From positions 248,001-312,000 of the forward strand of contig NZ_CP136962.1 in assembly GCF_002863305.2 (NCBI RefSeq): DNA of 64,000 nucleotides, in the 5' to 3' direction. The stretch is from Neisseria perflava (GTDB lineage: Bacteria > Pseudomonadota > Gammaproteobacteria > Burkholderiales > Neisseriaceae). A program made the position numbers and the translations under genes. Under the pieces are notes generated by a model. It saw nothing but the letters and a program-made list of their open reading frames with translations. It searched no databases and was not told the DNA's origin. Every line of letters starts with the position of its first letter. The first letter of the stretch is position 1. Positions 8,356 through 17,600 of this stretch are shown here, in pieces.

Positions 8356-9549
8356 ATGTTCTTCAAGCATATCGAAGCTGCTCCTGCTGATCCGATTTTA
8401 GGTTTGGGCGAGGCGTTTAAAGCCGAAACCCGTCCGGAGAAAGTCAATCTCGGTATCGGCGTGTACAAAGACGCATCCGGCGCGACGCCTATTGTCAAAG
8501 CCGTCAAAGAGGCTGAAAAACGCCTGTTGGAAAGCGAAACAACTAAAAACTACCTGACCATCGACGGCGTTGCCGATTACAACGAACAAACCCAAATTCT
8601 GCTGTTTGGCAAAGACCACGAAATCATTGCCAGCCGTCGCGCAAAAACAGCACAAAGCCTTGGCGGTACAGGTGCATTGCGCATTGCGGCCGAGTTTGCC
8701 AAGCGTCAGTTGAACGCGCAAACCATCTGGATTTCCAATCCGACTTGGCCAAACCACAACGCCATCGCCAAAGCGGTCGGTATCCAAGATAAACCTTATC
8801 GTTACTATGATGCCGCCAAACACGGTTTGGATTGGGACGGCATGATTGAAGACTTGAGCCAAGCGCAAAAAGGCGACATCGTCCTGCTGCACGGCTGCTG
8901 CCACAACCCTACCGGTATCGACCCTACGCCCGAACAATGGGAAACTTTGGCAAAACTTTCTGCCGAAAAAGGCTGGTTGCCGCTGTTTGACTTTGCTTAC
9001 CAAGGCTTCGGCAATGGTTTGGAAGAAGATGCCTACGGCTTGCGCGTGTTCTTGAAACACAATACAGAATTGCTGATTGCCAGTTCCTATTCCAAAAACT
9101 TCGGTATGTACAACGAGCGCGTCGGCGCGTTCACTTTGGTGGCCGAAGATGAAGAAACAGCAGCCCGCGCCCACAGCCAAGTCAAAACCATCATCCGTAC
9201 CTTGTATTCCAACCCGGCTTCACACGGCGCGAACACCATTGCGCTGGTGTTGAAAAATGATGATTTGAAAGCACAATGGATTGCCGAACTCGATGAAATG
9301 CGCGGCCGCATCAAAGCCATGCGTCAAAAATTTGTCGAGTTGCTCAAAGCCAAAGGTGCAACCCAAGACTTTGATTTCATTATCGAACAAAACGGCATGT
9401 TCTCTTTCAGCGGCTTGACTCCCGAACAAGTTGACCGTTTGAAAAACGAGTTTGCCATTTATGCCGTCCGTTCCGGCCGCATTAATGTTGCCGGCATTAC
9501 TGATGACAACATCGATTATTTGTGCGAGAGCATTGTGAAAGTTTTGTAA
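8356..9549 (+). CDS. aspC: Aspartate aminotransferase (AspC-type, class I PLP)
   Basis: This 397-residue PLP enzyme makes aspartate from oxaloacetate and glutamate. The PLP lysine is K247 in [17 protein letters not shown], a loop that matches AspC closely and differs from the TyrB-type loop of the paralogue at 694-1887. Other class I residues are present: [10 protein letters not shown]131 in NPTWPNH, and DFAYQGFG. The ATG at 8356 has a weak purine-rich ribosome site (AAAGAGAA). The two paralogues are only 6.5 kb apart yet differ in most positions, so this is an old pair rather than a recent duplication. Confidence 0.9.
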   Translation: MFFKHIEAAPADPILGLGEAFKAETRPEKVNLGIGVYKDASGATPIVKAVKEAEKRLLESETTKNYLTIDGVADYNEQTQILLFGKDHEIIASRRAKTAQSLGGTGALRIAAEFAKRQLNAQTIWISNPTWPNHNAIAKAVGIQDKPYRYYDAAKHGLDWDGMIEDLSQAQKGDIVLLHGCCHNPTGIDPTPEQWETLAKLSAEKGWLPLFDFAYQGFGNGLEEDAYGLRVFLKHNTELLIASSYSKNFGMYNERVGAFTLVAEDEETAARAHSQVKTIIRTLYSNPASHGANTIALVLKNDDLKAQWIAELDEMRGRIKAMRQKFVELLKAKGATQDFDFIIEQNGMFSFSGLTPEQVDRLKNEFAIYAVRSGRINVAGITDDNIDYLCESIVKVL

Positions 9550-9565
9550 TTGTCGAATTAAAGGC

Positions 9566-9597
9566 AAAAGGCCGTCTGAATTGTTCAGACGGCCTTT
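9566..9597. terminator. Hairpin between aspC and the YqaA-like gene
   Basis: AAGGCCGTCTGAA and TTCAGACGGCCTT with a 3-nt loop sit between convergent genes, with a T-rich stretch after the second arm. Confidence 0.8.
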
Positions 9598-9615
9598 ATT
9601 TTTGACTGTCGAAAC

Positions 9616-10029
9616 TTATCCGGCAACTATGTTCATCCCCCAATAAATCATGGCATAGCGCAGCAGTTTGCCTGTAATCAGAATGATGGCGCAATGCAAG
9701 GCATTAAGCTTGAGCCAGCCTGCGGCAAGGGGGAGGGCATCGCCGATAATCGGCAACCATGCAAATAATAGCGGCCAAATTCCCCATCTTTGTATACGCG
9801 CCAATACTTTTTCAGACGGCCTTTTCTTGGCCGGAAACATTCTGCCCATGTAATACGAAACCATACTGCCCAAGCCATTTGCCAAACCGGCACACAAACA
9901 TGCACTGAGGGCATGTTGAGGGTATTGGTACACAAATGCGGCGTATGCTGCCTCGGATGTACCCGGAAGTAGTGTGGCTGAAGTGAAGGCAGAAGCAATC
10001 AGGGCAAGGTAAGCGTAAAGAGGGGGCAT
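9616..10029 (-). CDS. YqaA family inner-membrane protein (DedA/SNARE-associated type)
   Basis: This small 137-residue membrane protein has four hydrophobic stretches. It follows the E. coli YqaA pattern: SAFTSATLLPGTSE near the start, GLGSMVSYYMGRMFP in the middle, and LLFAWLPIIGDALPLAAGWLK with the conserved G-D and P residues. YqaA proteins belong to the DedA-like superfamily, some members of which act in phospholipid recycling or membrane potential homeostasis; no function is known for this one. An uptake sequence lies in frame within the cytoplasmic loop (KKRPSEK). The gene converges on aspC. The 274 bp upstream (10030-10303) are AT-rich with no feature I can name. Confidence 0.72.
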   Translation of the reverse strand: MPPLYAYLALIASAFTSATLLPGTSEAAYAAFVYQYPQHALSACLCAGLANGLGSMVSYYMGRMFPAKKRPSEKVLARIQRWGIWPLLFAWLPIIGDALPLAAGWLKLNALHCAIILITGKLLRYAMIYWGMNIVAG

Positions 10030-10303
10030 GTTTTGAGTTACATCAAGTGATATTGTAAAAAAGAAATAACAGGCTTAATAAGAGGATTATGCCTTTATTT
10101 TTTAATCTAATAAAAGATAAATCCAATATTATTGAAATTTTTAAAATTAAACGACTGAAGGATAATGTAGTCGGCTGTTAGAAAATAGTTTTCAAAGTGA
10201 CGGATTATCAGTATGATACGGGCGGCTGTTAATGGGTGTTAAGTTTAATGAACTGATTTAAGCTCATTTTTCCAGCAAATCTTAACAAAACGAAAGGCAA
10301 ATC

Positions 10304-11527
10304 ATGTCTGCGCATTCACAACAAAATCATACTCCTGCGCTGGTTGTCCTAACCACACTCTTTTTCATGATGGGTTTCATTACCTGCATGAACGATATTT
10401 TGATTCCGCATCTGCAGAAAATTTTCACGCTAACCAATTTTCAGGCGATGCTGGTTCAGTTCTGCTTCTTTACCGCCTATGCCATCATGTCGATTCCGAT
10501 GGGTTTTCTCGTTGGTAAAATCGGCTATAAAAATGGCGTCATCAGCGGCTTCTTGCTGACCGCCGTCGGATGCTTGTTGTTTTATCCTGCCGCAGACAGC
10601 CAATCTTATCCTACTTTCTTGGGCGCGCTCTTCATTCTTGCTTCGGGCGTAACCCTGTTGCAGGTTTCGGGTAATCCGTATGTGACCCTGCTGGCGAAAC
10701 CGGGCAAAGAATCTGCAACGCTGACTTTGGTGCAGGCATTCAATTCATTGGGTACGACTATTGCTCCGAAAATCGGTGCACTTCTCATTTTTACAGATGC
10801 GGCTCAGAAAGCTAGCAAAGCCGAGCAAATTGCTTCCGTCCAAATCCCTTATTTAGGTTTGGCGGGATTGTTGATCCTCCTTGCCGTCTTCGTGAAAATG
10901 ATTCGCCTGCCTGATGCACGCAAAATTGCTGTTGAGGAAAGCGAATATAATCACGACGGCAAACACAGCGTGTGGCAATACAAACACCTTGTTTTCGGTA
11001 TGGCCGGCATTTTCTGCTACGTTGGCGCGGAAGTATCCATCGGCGCTTTCATGGTCAATATTTTGGGCTTCCTGAAAGGATTGAGTCATTCTGAAGGTGC
11101 AGATATGCTGACGTACTACTGGGGTGGTGCAATGTTCGGACGCTTCCTCGGTTCGGCAGTTATGACTCGAGTCGCGCCAAACCGCTACCTTGCCTTTAAT
11201 GCCTCAGTTGCTACTGCTTTGCTCGTCATTGCCATCATGGTTGGTAAAGGTAATGCCGACGTCGCCATGTGGGCGCTGATTGCCATCGGTTTTTTCAACT
11301 CCATTATGTTCCCGACCATCTTCTCGCTGGCAACCAAAAATCTTGGTAAATTCACCAATTCTGCTTCAGGTATTCTTTGTACAGCCATCGTTGGTGGCGC
11401 GCTGATTCCTTTATTGCAAGGTAAGATTGCTGATGATTTCGGTATGATGATTTCTTATGTTGCACCTGCCGTGTGCTACCTCTACATCGTCTTCTTTGCC
11501 CTCAAAGGTTATAAAGCCGACGAGTAA
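10304..11527 (+). CDS. gluP: Glucose/galactose MFS transporter (FucP/GluP family)
   Basis: This 407-residue, 12-helix major facilitator belongs to the FucP-type sugar:proton symporters. Helix one reads LTTLFFMMGFITCMNDILIPHLQ, a signature of the family (the N-D pair lies in the sugar path). The loop between helices two and three carries GFLVGKIGYKNGVISG, and QVSGNPYVTLL and TLVQAFNSLGTTIAP are further family stretches. In Neisseria the orthologue imports glucose and galactose. The start ATG has an upstream CGAAAGGCAA ribosome site. It is followed by an alpha/beta hydrolase and nhaC, but a hairpin separates them, so it is probably a single unit. Confidence 0.88.
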   Translation: MSAHSQQNHTPALVVLTTLFFMMGFITCMNDILIPHLQKIFTLTNFQAMLVQFCFFTAYAIMSIPMGFLVGKIGYKNGVISGFLLTAVGCLLFYPAADSQSYPTFLGALFILASGVTLLQVSGNPYVTLLAKPGKESATLTLVQAFNSLGTTIAPKIGALLIFTDAAQKASKAEQIASVQIPYLGLAGLLILLAVFVKMIRLPDARKIAVEESEYNHDGKHSVWQYKHLVFGMAGIFCYVGAEVSIGAFMVNILGFLKGLSHSEGADMLTYYWGGAMFGRFLGSAVMTRVAPNRYLAFNASVATALLVIAIMVGKGNADVAMWALIAIGFFNSIMFPTIFSLATKNLGKFTNSASGILCTAIVGGALIPLLQGKIADDFGMMISYVAPAVCYLYIVFFALKGYKADE

Positions 11528-11542
11528 GCATGGTTTGAACAG

Positions 11543-11588
11543 AAGGTTGTCTGAAAACTTGGAAATCAGGTTTTCAGACGGCCTTTTT
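11543..11588 (+). terminator. Uptake-sequence hairpin with variant left arm
   Basis: AAGGTTGTCTGAAAAC (11543-11558) pairs with GTTTTCAGACGGCCTT (11570-11585) through one mismatch or wobble pair, followed by T residues. The left arm is a variant uptake sequence. Confidence 0.7.
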
Positions 11589-11626
11589 ACTTTGTGGCAT
11601 AATGATTTAAATGACAGGAGGAAAAA

Positions 11627-12250
11627 ATGGCCAAAATCATTTTGCTGCATGGCTTGCACATGCATTCATGGGTAATGAAACCTCTGGCGTATTTGCTGGA
11701 ACAAGAAGGTTTTGAAGTTGTGCTGTTCGATTATTGCAGTGTGTTGCACTCAATGAATCGGCATGTTGAGGACTTGGCGCGATGGATTGATGAGAACCAT
11801 GCTGATGAAACGCTGCACTTTGTCGGCCATAGTTTGGGCGGGCTGGTCTTACGCAATTTTGCAGCGGCATATCCGGATAAAGTCAGCGGCCGTATCGTTA
11901 CCATGGGTACGCCGCATCAAGGCAGCCGTGCCGCGCAACGTGTGCTCAATTTGGGTTTGCAAAAGCCGGTATTGGGCGGCTCTTACAAAGGGGCATTGGA
12001 CGGCAGTATGCCTGAGTTGCCAGAGGGTGTTGAGCTGGGCAGTATCGCCGGTAACAAACCGTATGGTCTGGGCCGTGTTTTAGGTTTGCATGGCGAACAT
12101 GATGGTACGGTTTTGGTCAGCGAAACGCATTGTCCGAATATGCGCGATCATGTCGTTTTACCTGTCAGCCATAGCGGTATGCTGTTCAACCGTAAAACGG
12201 TCGAACAAGTAGTGGCATTTTTACATGATGGACGTTTTAAAAAGCAATAA
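11627..12250 (+). CDS. Alpha/beta hydrolase (lipase/esterase-like)
   Basis: The 207-residue protein has an alpha/beta hydrolase layout. An oxyanion-hole start (IILLHGLHMHSW), the nucleophile elbow GHSLGG (residues 67-72, Ser69), a later acid candidate in LHGEHDGTV, and a candidate catalytic histidine in VLPVSHSGML are visible. The segment after the elbow (GRIVTMGTPHQGSRAA) resembles small lipases and PGAP1-like esterases. It lacks a signal peptide, so it is cytoplasmic. Substrate is unknown. The ribosome site AGGAGG at 11616-11621 is strong. The AT-rich stretch after it (12251-12350) holds no gene. Confidence 0.75.
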   Translation: MAKIILLHGLHMHSWVMKPLAYLLEQEGFEVVLFDYCSVLHSMNRHVEDLARWIDENHADETLHFVGHSLGGLVLRNFAAAYPDKVSGRIVTMGTPHQGSRAAQRVLNLGLQKPVLGGSYKGALDGSMPELPEGVELGSIAGNKPYGLGRVLGLHGEHDGTVLVSETHCPNMRDHVVLPVSHSGMLFNRKTVEQVVAFLHDGRFKKQ

Positions 12251-12350
12251 AATTCCATTTATTTTAATTAAAAAATATTTTATTTTAAATAATTCGTTTA
12301 TTTTAAAGAAAATGGCAAGGATTTGTGAGCGTTGTTTTCGTAAAATAATC

Positions 12351-12388
12351 AACAGGCCGTCTGAAACCGGTTTTTCAGACGGCCTGTT
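12351..12388. terminator. Uptake-sequence inverted pair before nhaC
   Basis: AACAGGCCGTCTGAAA and TTTCAGACGGCCTGTT form a 16-bp perfect stem with a 6-nt loop, 100 nt after the hydrolase gene. Confidence 0.8.
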
Positions 12389-12430
12389 ATGCTAAAATCT
12401 GTTAAATACTTATTAAAAAGGCAAAGAACA

Positions 12431-13810
12431 ATGTTTGCTTTCAAATCCTTACTTAATATGCCGCGCTTTGAGGCCATCGCTGTGGCCTTGGCTTTGGTGG
12501 CGGCAATGGGTTATACGATTATTTCGCTTGAATGGCTGCCGCATATGTCGATTGTGACGGCGATCGTGGTCTTGCTTTTGTACGGTTTGATGCGTGGCTT
12601 GAAATATCAAGACATGCAAAACGGTATGATCGGCGCGGTCGGGCAGGGCATGGGCGCGATTTATCTGTTTTTCTTTATCGGCCTGATGGTCAGCGCGCTA
12701 ATGATGAGTGGTGCGATTCCGACGCTGATGTATTACGGTTTCGGATTGATTTCGCCGACTTATTTTTATTTCTCGGCGTTTGCGCTTTGCTCGATCATCG
12801 GTATTTCCATCGGCAGTAGTTTGACGACTTGTGCGACTGTCGGCGTGGCATTTATGGGTATGGCTGCTGCGTTTCATGCCGATATGGCGATGACGGCAGG
12901 TGCGATTGTGTCGGGTGCGTTCTTTGGCGATAAAATGTCGCCACTTTCCGATACGACCGGTATTTCCGCTTCGATTGTCGGCATTGATTTGTTCGAACAC
13001 ATCAAAAATATGATGTACACCACTGTGCCTGCGTGGTTGATCAGTGCGGCATTGATGTTGTGGCTCTTGCCCAATGTTGCCGCGCATGACATGAATAGCG
13101 TCGAGGCTTTCCGCGCGCAATTGGAAGCAACCGGTTTGGTGCATGCCTACTCGCTGATTCCGTTTGCTTTATTGGTTGTCCTCGCCCTGATGCGCGTCAA
13201 TGCCATTGTGGCCATGTTGTTTACCGTTGTGGTGGCGCTGATTGTGACTTACTTCCATAGTACGCCTGATTTGAAACAGCTGGGCGCGTGGTTTTACGGC
13301 GGATACAAACTCGAAGGCGAAGCATTTAAAGACATTGCCCGTTTGATTTCTCGCGGTGGCTTAGAAAGCATGTTCTTTACGCAAACCATCGTGATACTCG
13401 GCATGAGCTTGGGCGGCCTGTTGTTCAGCATTGGTGTGATTCCGTCTTTGCTGGAGGCCATTCGTGCGTTCCTGACCAATGCCGGACGCGCTACTTTCAG
13501 CGTGGCCATGACATCGGTCGGCGTCAACTTCCTGATTGGCGAACAATATTTAAGTATCCTGCTTTCCGGCGAAACCTTTAAGCCGGTATATGACAAACTC
13601 GGCCTGCATTCGCGCAACCTTGCCCGTACGCTGGAAGATGCGGGTACGGTCATCAACCCGTTGGTGCCTTGGAGCGTCTGCGGCGTATTCATCAGCCATG
13701 CCTTGGGTGTGCCTGTTTGGGAATATCTGCCTTACGCCTTCTTCTGCTACTTGAGCTTGGCTCTGACGCTGGTGTTTGGCTGGACAGGACTGACTTTGAG
13801 TAAGAAGTAA
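12431..13810 (+). CDS. nhaC: Na+/H+ antiporter NhaC family
   Basis: This 459-residue inner-membrane protein has about eleven or twelve hydrophobic segments and matches the NhaC family of sodium/proton (sometimes malate-Na/lactate) antiporters. Characteristic stretches are GAVGQGMGAIYLFFFIGLMVSALMMSG, ISIGSSLTTCATVGVA, GAFFGDKMSPLSDTTGISAS and EDAGTVINPLVPWSVCG. I use the ATG at 12431 after GCAAAGAAC; the frame extends back to 12389 but that part overlaps the preceding hairpin tail. A TATGCTAAAAT stretch just upstream may be the -10 region. In Neisseria it commonly lies next to gluP, as here. Confidence 0.88.
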   Translation: MFAFKSLLNMPRFEAIAVALALVAAMGYTIISLEWLPHMSIVTAIVVLLLYGLMRGLKYQDMQNGMIGAVGQGMGAIYLFFFIGLMVSALMMSGAIPTLMYYGFGLISPTYFYFSAFALCSIIGISIGSSLTTCATVGVAFMGMAAAFHADMAMTAGAIVSGAFFGDKMSPLSDTTGISASIVGIDLFEHIKNMMYTTVPAWLISAALMLWLLPNVAAHDMNSVEAFRAQLEATGLVHAYSLIPFALLVVLALMRVNAIVAMLFTVVVALIVTYFHSTPDLKQLGAWFYGGYKLEGEAFKDIARLISRGGLESMFFTQTIVILGMSLGGLLFSIGVIPSLLEAIRAFLTNAGRATFSVAMTSVGVNFLIGEQYLSILLSGETFKPVYDKLGLHSRNLARTLEDAGTVINPLVPWSVCGVFISHALGVPVWEYLPYAFFCYLSLALTLVFGWTGLTLSKK

Positions 13811-13840
13811 ACAGCATTTAAAATAGCAATGCTTTTATAA

Positions 13841-13878
13841 AACAAGGCCGTCTGAAAACAACTTCAGACGGCCTTGTT
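13841..13878. terminator. Uptake-sequence inverted pair after nhaC
   Basis: AACAAGGCCGTCTGAA and TTCAGACGGCCTTGTT, 16-bp perfect stem with a 6-nt loop. Confidence 0.8.
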
Positions 13879-13910
13879 TACTTAAAGTAGCCGTATCAAC
13901 ATGATTTCAC

Positions 13911-13916
13911 TATAAT
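13911..13916 (+). promoter_or_regulatory. -10 element upstream of nth
   Basis: A perfect TATAAT lies 31 nt before the nth start; no good -35 at 16-18 bp. Confidence 0.4.
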
Positions 13917-13946
13917 TGCTGCGCCAATAAAAAAATAATCCAAACA

Positions 13947-14576
13947 ATGAACAAACAAATCCGCCAAGAAATTTTCGAGCGTTTCCGCGCTGCCAATCCT
14001 CATCCGACTACCGAGTTGAATTTCAGCTCGCCATTTGAGCTGCTTATCGCCGTTTTATTGTCTGCACAAGCAACTGATGTCGGCGTGAACAAAGCGACTG
14101 CCAAACTCTTTCCCGTTGCCAATACGCCGCAAGCTATGTTGGATTTGGGGCTGGACGGCGTGATGGAATACACCAAAACCATAGGCCTCTACAAAACCAA
14201 GTCCAAACACATCATGCAGACTTGCCGTATTTTGCTGGAGAAATATAACGGTGAAGTACCTGCCGACCGAGAGGCTTTGGAATCTTTGCCCGGTGTTGGC
14301 CGTAAAACAGCCAATGTGGTGTTGAATACTGCATTCGGGCAACCTGTTATGGCGGTCGATACCCATATTTTCCGTGTGGCCAACCGCACCAAAATCGCGC
14401 CGGGCAAGGATGTGCGTGAAGTTGAAGACAAGCTGATGCGCTTTATTCCCAAAGAATTTTTTATGGATGCCCATCACTGGTTGATTTTGCATGGCCGCTA
14501 TACGTGTAAGGCTTTGAAACCGCAATGCAGTAAATGTTTGATTAACGATTTGTGCGAATATCCGGCAAAAATGTAA
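13947..14576 (+). CDS. nth: Endonuclease III (DNA glycosylase/AP lyase)
   Basis: Nth removes oxidised pyrimidines and nicks the abasic site in base excision repair. The 209-residue protein aligns with E. coli Nth almost without gaps: helix-hairpin-helix LPGVGRKTANVV with catalytic K120, and the second catalytic residue D138 in VDTHIFRVANR. A C-X6-C-X2-C-X5-C cluster at the C-terminus (starting in YTCKALKPQCSKC) binds [4Fe-4S]. It converges on putA, separated by a hairpin. Identification is certain. Confidence 0.97.
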   Translation: MNKQIRQEIFERFRAANPHPTTELNFSSPFELLIAVLLSAQATDVGVNKATAKLFPVANTPQAMLDLGLDGVMEYTKTIGLYKTKSKHIMQTCRILLEKYNGEVPADREALESLPGVGRKTANVVLNTAFGQPVMAVDTHIFRVANRTKIAPGKDVREVEDKLMRFIPKEFFMDAHHWLILHGRYTCKALKPQCSKCLINDLCEYPAKM

Positions 14577-14591
14577 ATAAAAAAACATAAA

Positions 14592-14620
14592 AAAGGCCGT
14601 CTGAATTTCAGACGGCCTTT
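14592..14620. terminator. Bidirectional hairpin between nth and putA
   Basis: AAAGGCCGTCTGAA and TTCAGACGGCCTTT are almost directly abutted (1-nt centre) between convergent genes. Confidence 0.8.
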
Positions 14621-14633
14621 GATTTGGCTACGA

Positions 14634-17600
14634 TTAGTCGGCAACTGCCATCAGGCTAGCGTTACCACCGGCAGCGGTAGTATTGATACTGCAAGAGATT
14701 TCTTCAAATACTTGCAGGATATCCAGACCTTGTTCAGAAGGCAGGATGCGGATGAGCGCACCGTCGCGGCCGGCCAACTCTTGTTTGCGCTCGCTGCTCA
14801 AAGGCTCGATAGCGGCAACATGGCTGATGCCTGCGTTTTCGGGTTTGCTGTTGACTTGCAACAAACCGTCCAAATCGGCTGAGTAGGAAGCCAGTGGGCT
14901 GTTTGGCTCAACAACGGTTTGGATGCCTGCGGCTGCCAGCTCGGTCAGGGCAGAGAAGGCTTGCAGCAGATTGCCGCCATGTACCCAAACACGTTCTGGA
15001 GAGCGCCAGCTCAATGAGTTGCGTTCGCCGGTCGGGCCGACCAATACGGTTTCGGCTTTGCGCAGGGTACGGACGCGTGCGTGACCCAAAGCTGCGGCTG
15101 CGGCTTTTTTCTCTTCTGCGTTAAACGGCAGTTTGTGAACCAGGGTTTCCAAACGTTTGAGTGCGTCTTCGTCTGCTTGGCCGATTCGGCTGAGGGTTGG
15201 GGCAACCCATTCAGGAGTACGAACCAGGCGTTGCAGATAGAATGAACCGCCTGCTTTTGGACCGGTACCGGACAAGCCATGACCGCCGAAAGGTTGTACG
15301 CCGACAACAGCACCAACGATGTTTCGGTTAACGTAGATGTTACCGGCTTCGATACGGTCGCGGATATGGTCGACAGTGCCTTCGATACGGCTGTGTACAC
15401 CGCTGGTCAAAGCATAGCCTTTGGCGTTGATTTGGTCGATGAGCTGATCCAATTCGCTGGCACGGTAGCGGACAACGTGCAGTACAGGACCGAACACTTC
15501 GCGTTGCAATTCGTTCAGGTTGTTCAATTCAAACAGGATTGGACGAACGAAGGTAGAGTTGTTGTCATCAACGTCGGCGGCAGTTTTGATTTCGTGGTAA
15601 GCCTTAGCTACGCCTTTCATTTTGTTGATGTGGGCCAACAGGTTTTGTTGGGCTTCAGCATCGATGACAGGGCCGATGTCTGTGGTCAGTTGGGTCGGTT
15701 TGCCGACAACCAATTCGTCCATTGCGCCTTTGATGATGTTGACCATTTTATCGGCAACATCTTCTTGAACACACAAGATACGCAGGGCGGAACAACGTTG
15801 GCCCGCGCTGTCGAAGGCAGAGTTCAATACGTCGAGGCAGACTTGTTCCGGCAGGGCGGTAGAGTCCACGATCATCGCGTTTTGACCGCCGGTCTCGGCA
15901 ATCAGGACAGGGCTGTCGTCGCGTTTGGACAGGGCTTTGTTGATCAGGCGCGCTACTTCGGTAGAACCGGTAAAGATCACGCCGCCGATGCGGGCATCGC
16001 CGGTCAGGGCAGAGCCGACATCGCCTGCGCCAAGTACGAGTTGCAGCGCAGAAGTCGGAATACCGGCTTGATGCATCAAGGAAACGGCGTAAGTAGCAAT
16101 CAGGCTGGTTTGTTCGGCAGGTTTGGCGATAACAGTGTTACCGGCTGCCAATGCAGAAACTACTTCGCCGGTAAAGATGGCCAATGGGAAGTTCCATGGG
16201 CTGATGGCAACGATTGCGCCGACAGCTTTGGCATCTTTAGGCAGGGTGTTTTCAGCTTCGTTGGCATAGTAGCGGCAGAAGTCAACGGCTTCACGTACTT
16301 CGGCAACGGCGTTGTTCAGGGTTTTACCGGCTTCGCGGACGGCCAACATCATCAATGCAGGCGTGTGTTGTTCCAACAAATCGGCAAAACGGCGCAGGCA
16401 GTCGGCGCGTTCTGAAGCAGGTTTGGCGCTCCACTCCGGCAGGGCAGCAACGGCTGCACCAATAGCTTCTTGAGCCAATGCCGCATCGGCAAAGCTGACA
16501 GTGCCGACAACATCGTTGTGGTCTGCAGGATTGCGGACGGGTTGAGCTTCGCCTACATTACGCGCTTCGCCATTGACGATAGACGCGGCGTGGAAGTCTT
16601 CGGAAGAAGCTTGGTTGAGTTTTTCTTGCAGATTTTGCAATACGTTTTCGTTGCTGAAATCGACGCCTTGGGAGTTCAGACGGCCTTTGCCATACAAATC
16701 GCGCGGCAGAGGCAATGCCGGATGCAGGTGGATGCCTTGTTCGGCGATGGTGTCGAACGGGCTCTTAATCAGGCGGTCGATGCTGATGTTTTCGTCAACG
16801 ATTTGGTTCACGAAAGAAGAGTTTGCACCGTTTTCCAACAGACGGCGTACCAAGTAGGCAAGCAGGGTTTCGTGTGTGCCGACCGGGGCATACACGCGTA
16901 CGCGACGGCCTAAGTTTTGCGGGCCAACCACTTGGTCGTACAGGGTTTCGCCCATGCCGTGCAGACATTGGTGTTCGAAGTCTTTGCCTTTACCCATTTG
17001 GTAGATCGCGCCCAAAGTGTAGGCGTTGTGGGTAGCAAATTGTGGGAACACTGCATCTTGCGCATCTAAGAGTTTGCGTGCGCAGGCGAGATAGGAGATG
17101 TCGGTGTGGACTTTACGGGTGTAAGTCGGATAGCCTTCCATGCCGTCTACTTGAGCCCATTTCACTTCGCTGTCCCAGTATGCGCCTTTAACCAAACGGA
17201 TCATCAGTTTTTGGTTGTTGCGGCGAGCCAGGTCGATCAGATAGTCGATAACGAACGGGCAACGTTTTTGGTAGGCTTGAACAACAAAACCGATACCTTT
17301 GTAGCCGGCCAAGTCAGGATCGGAAACCAAAGCTTCCATCAAGTCCAAAGACAATTCGAGGCGGTTGGCTTCTTCGGCGTCGATGTTGATACCGATATCG
17401 TATTTTTTACCCAAAAGGAACAATTCTTTCAGGCGTGGCAACAGTTCGCTCATAACGCGTTCATGTTGGGCGCGTGAGTAGCGAGGGTGGATGGCGGAAA
17501 GTTTGACGGAAATACCGTTGCCTTCGTAAACGCCTTGGCCTGCGGCATCTTTACCGATGGCGTGAATGGCTTGAACGTAGTCGTTGTAGTAGCGGTTGGC

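Noticed and set aside
10030..10303. Possible promoter pair before gluP (TTGAAA at 10132 and GATAAT at 10161)
   Set aside because: The 23-bp spacing is too long for a sigma-70 promoter.
15279..16415. 378-codon plus-strand frame inside putA
   Set aside because: Antisense to the conserved aldehyde dehydrogenase domain; no family resemblance and biased composition.
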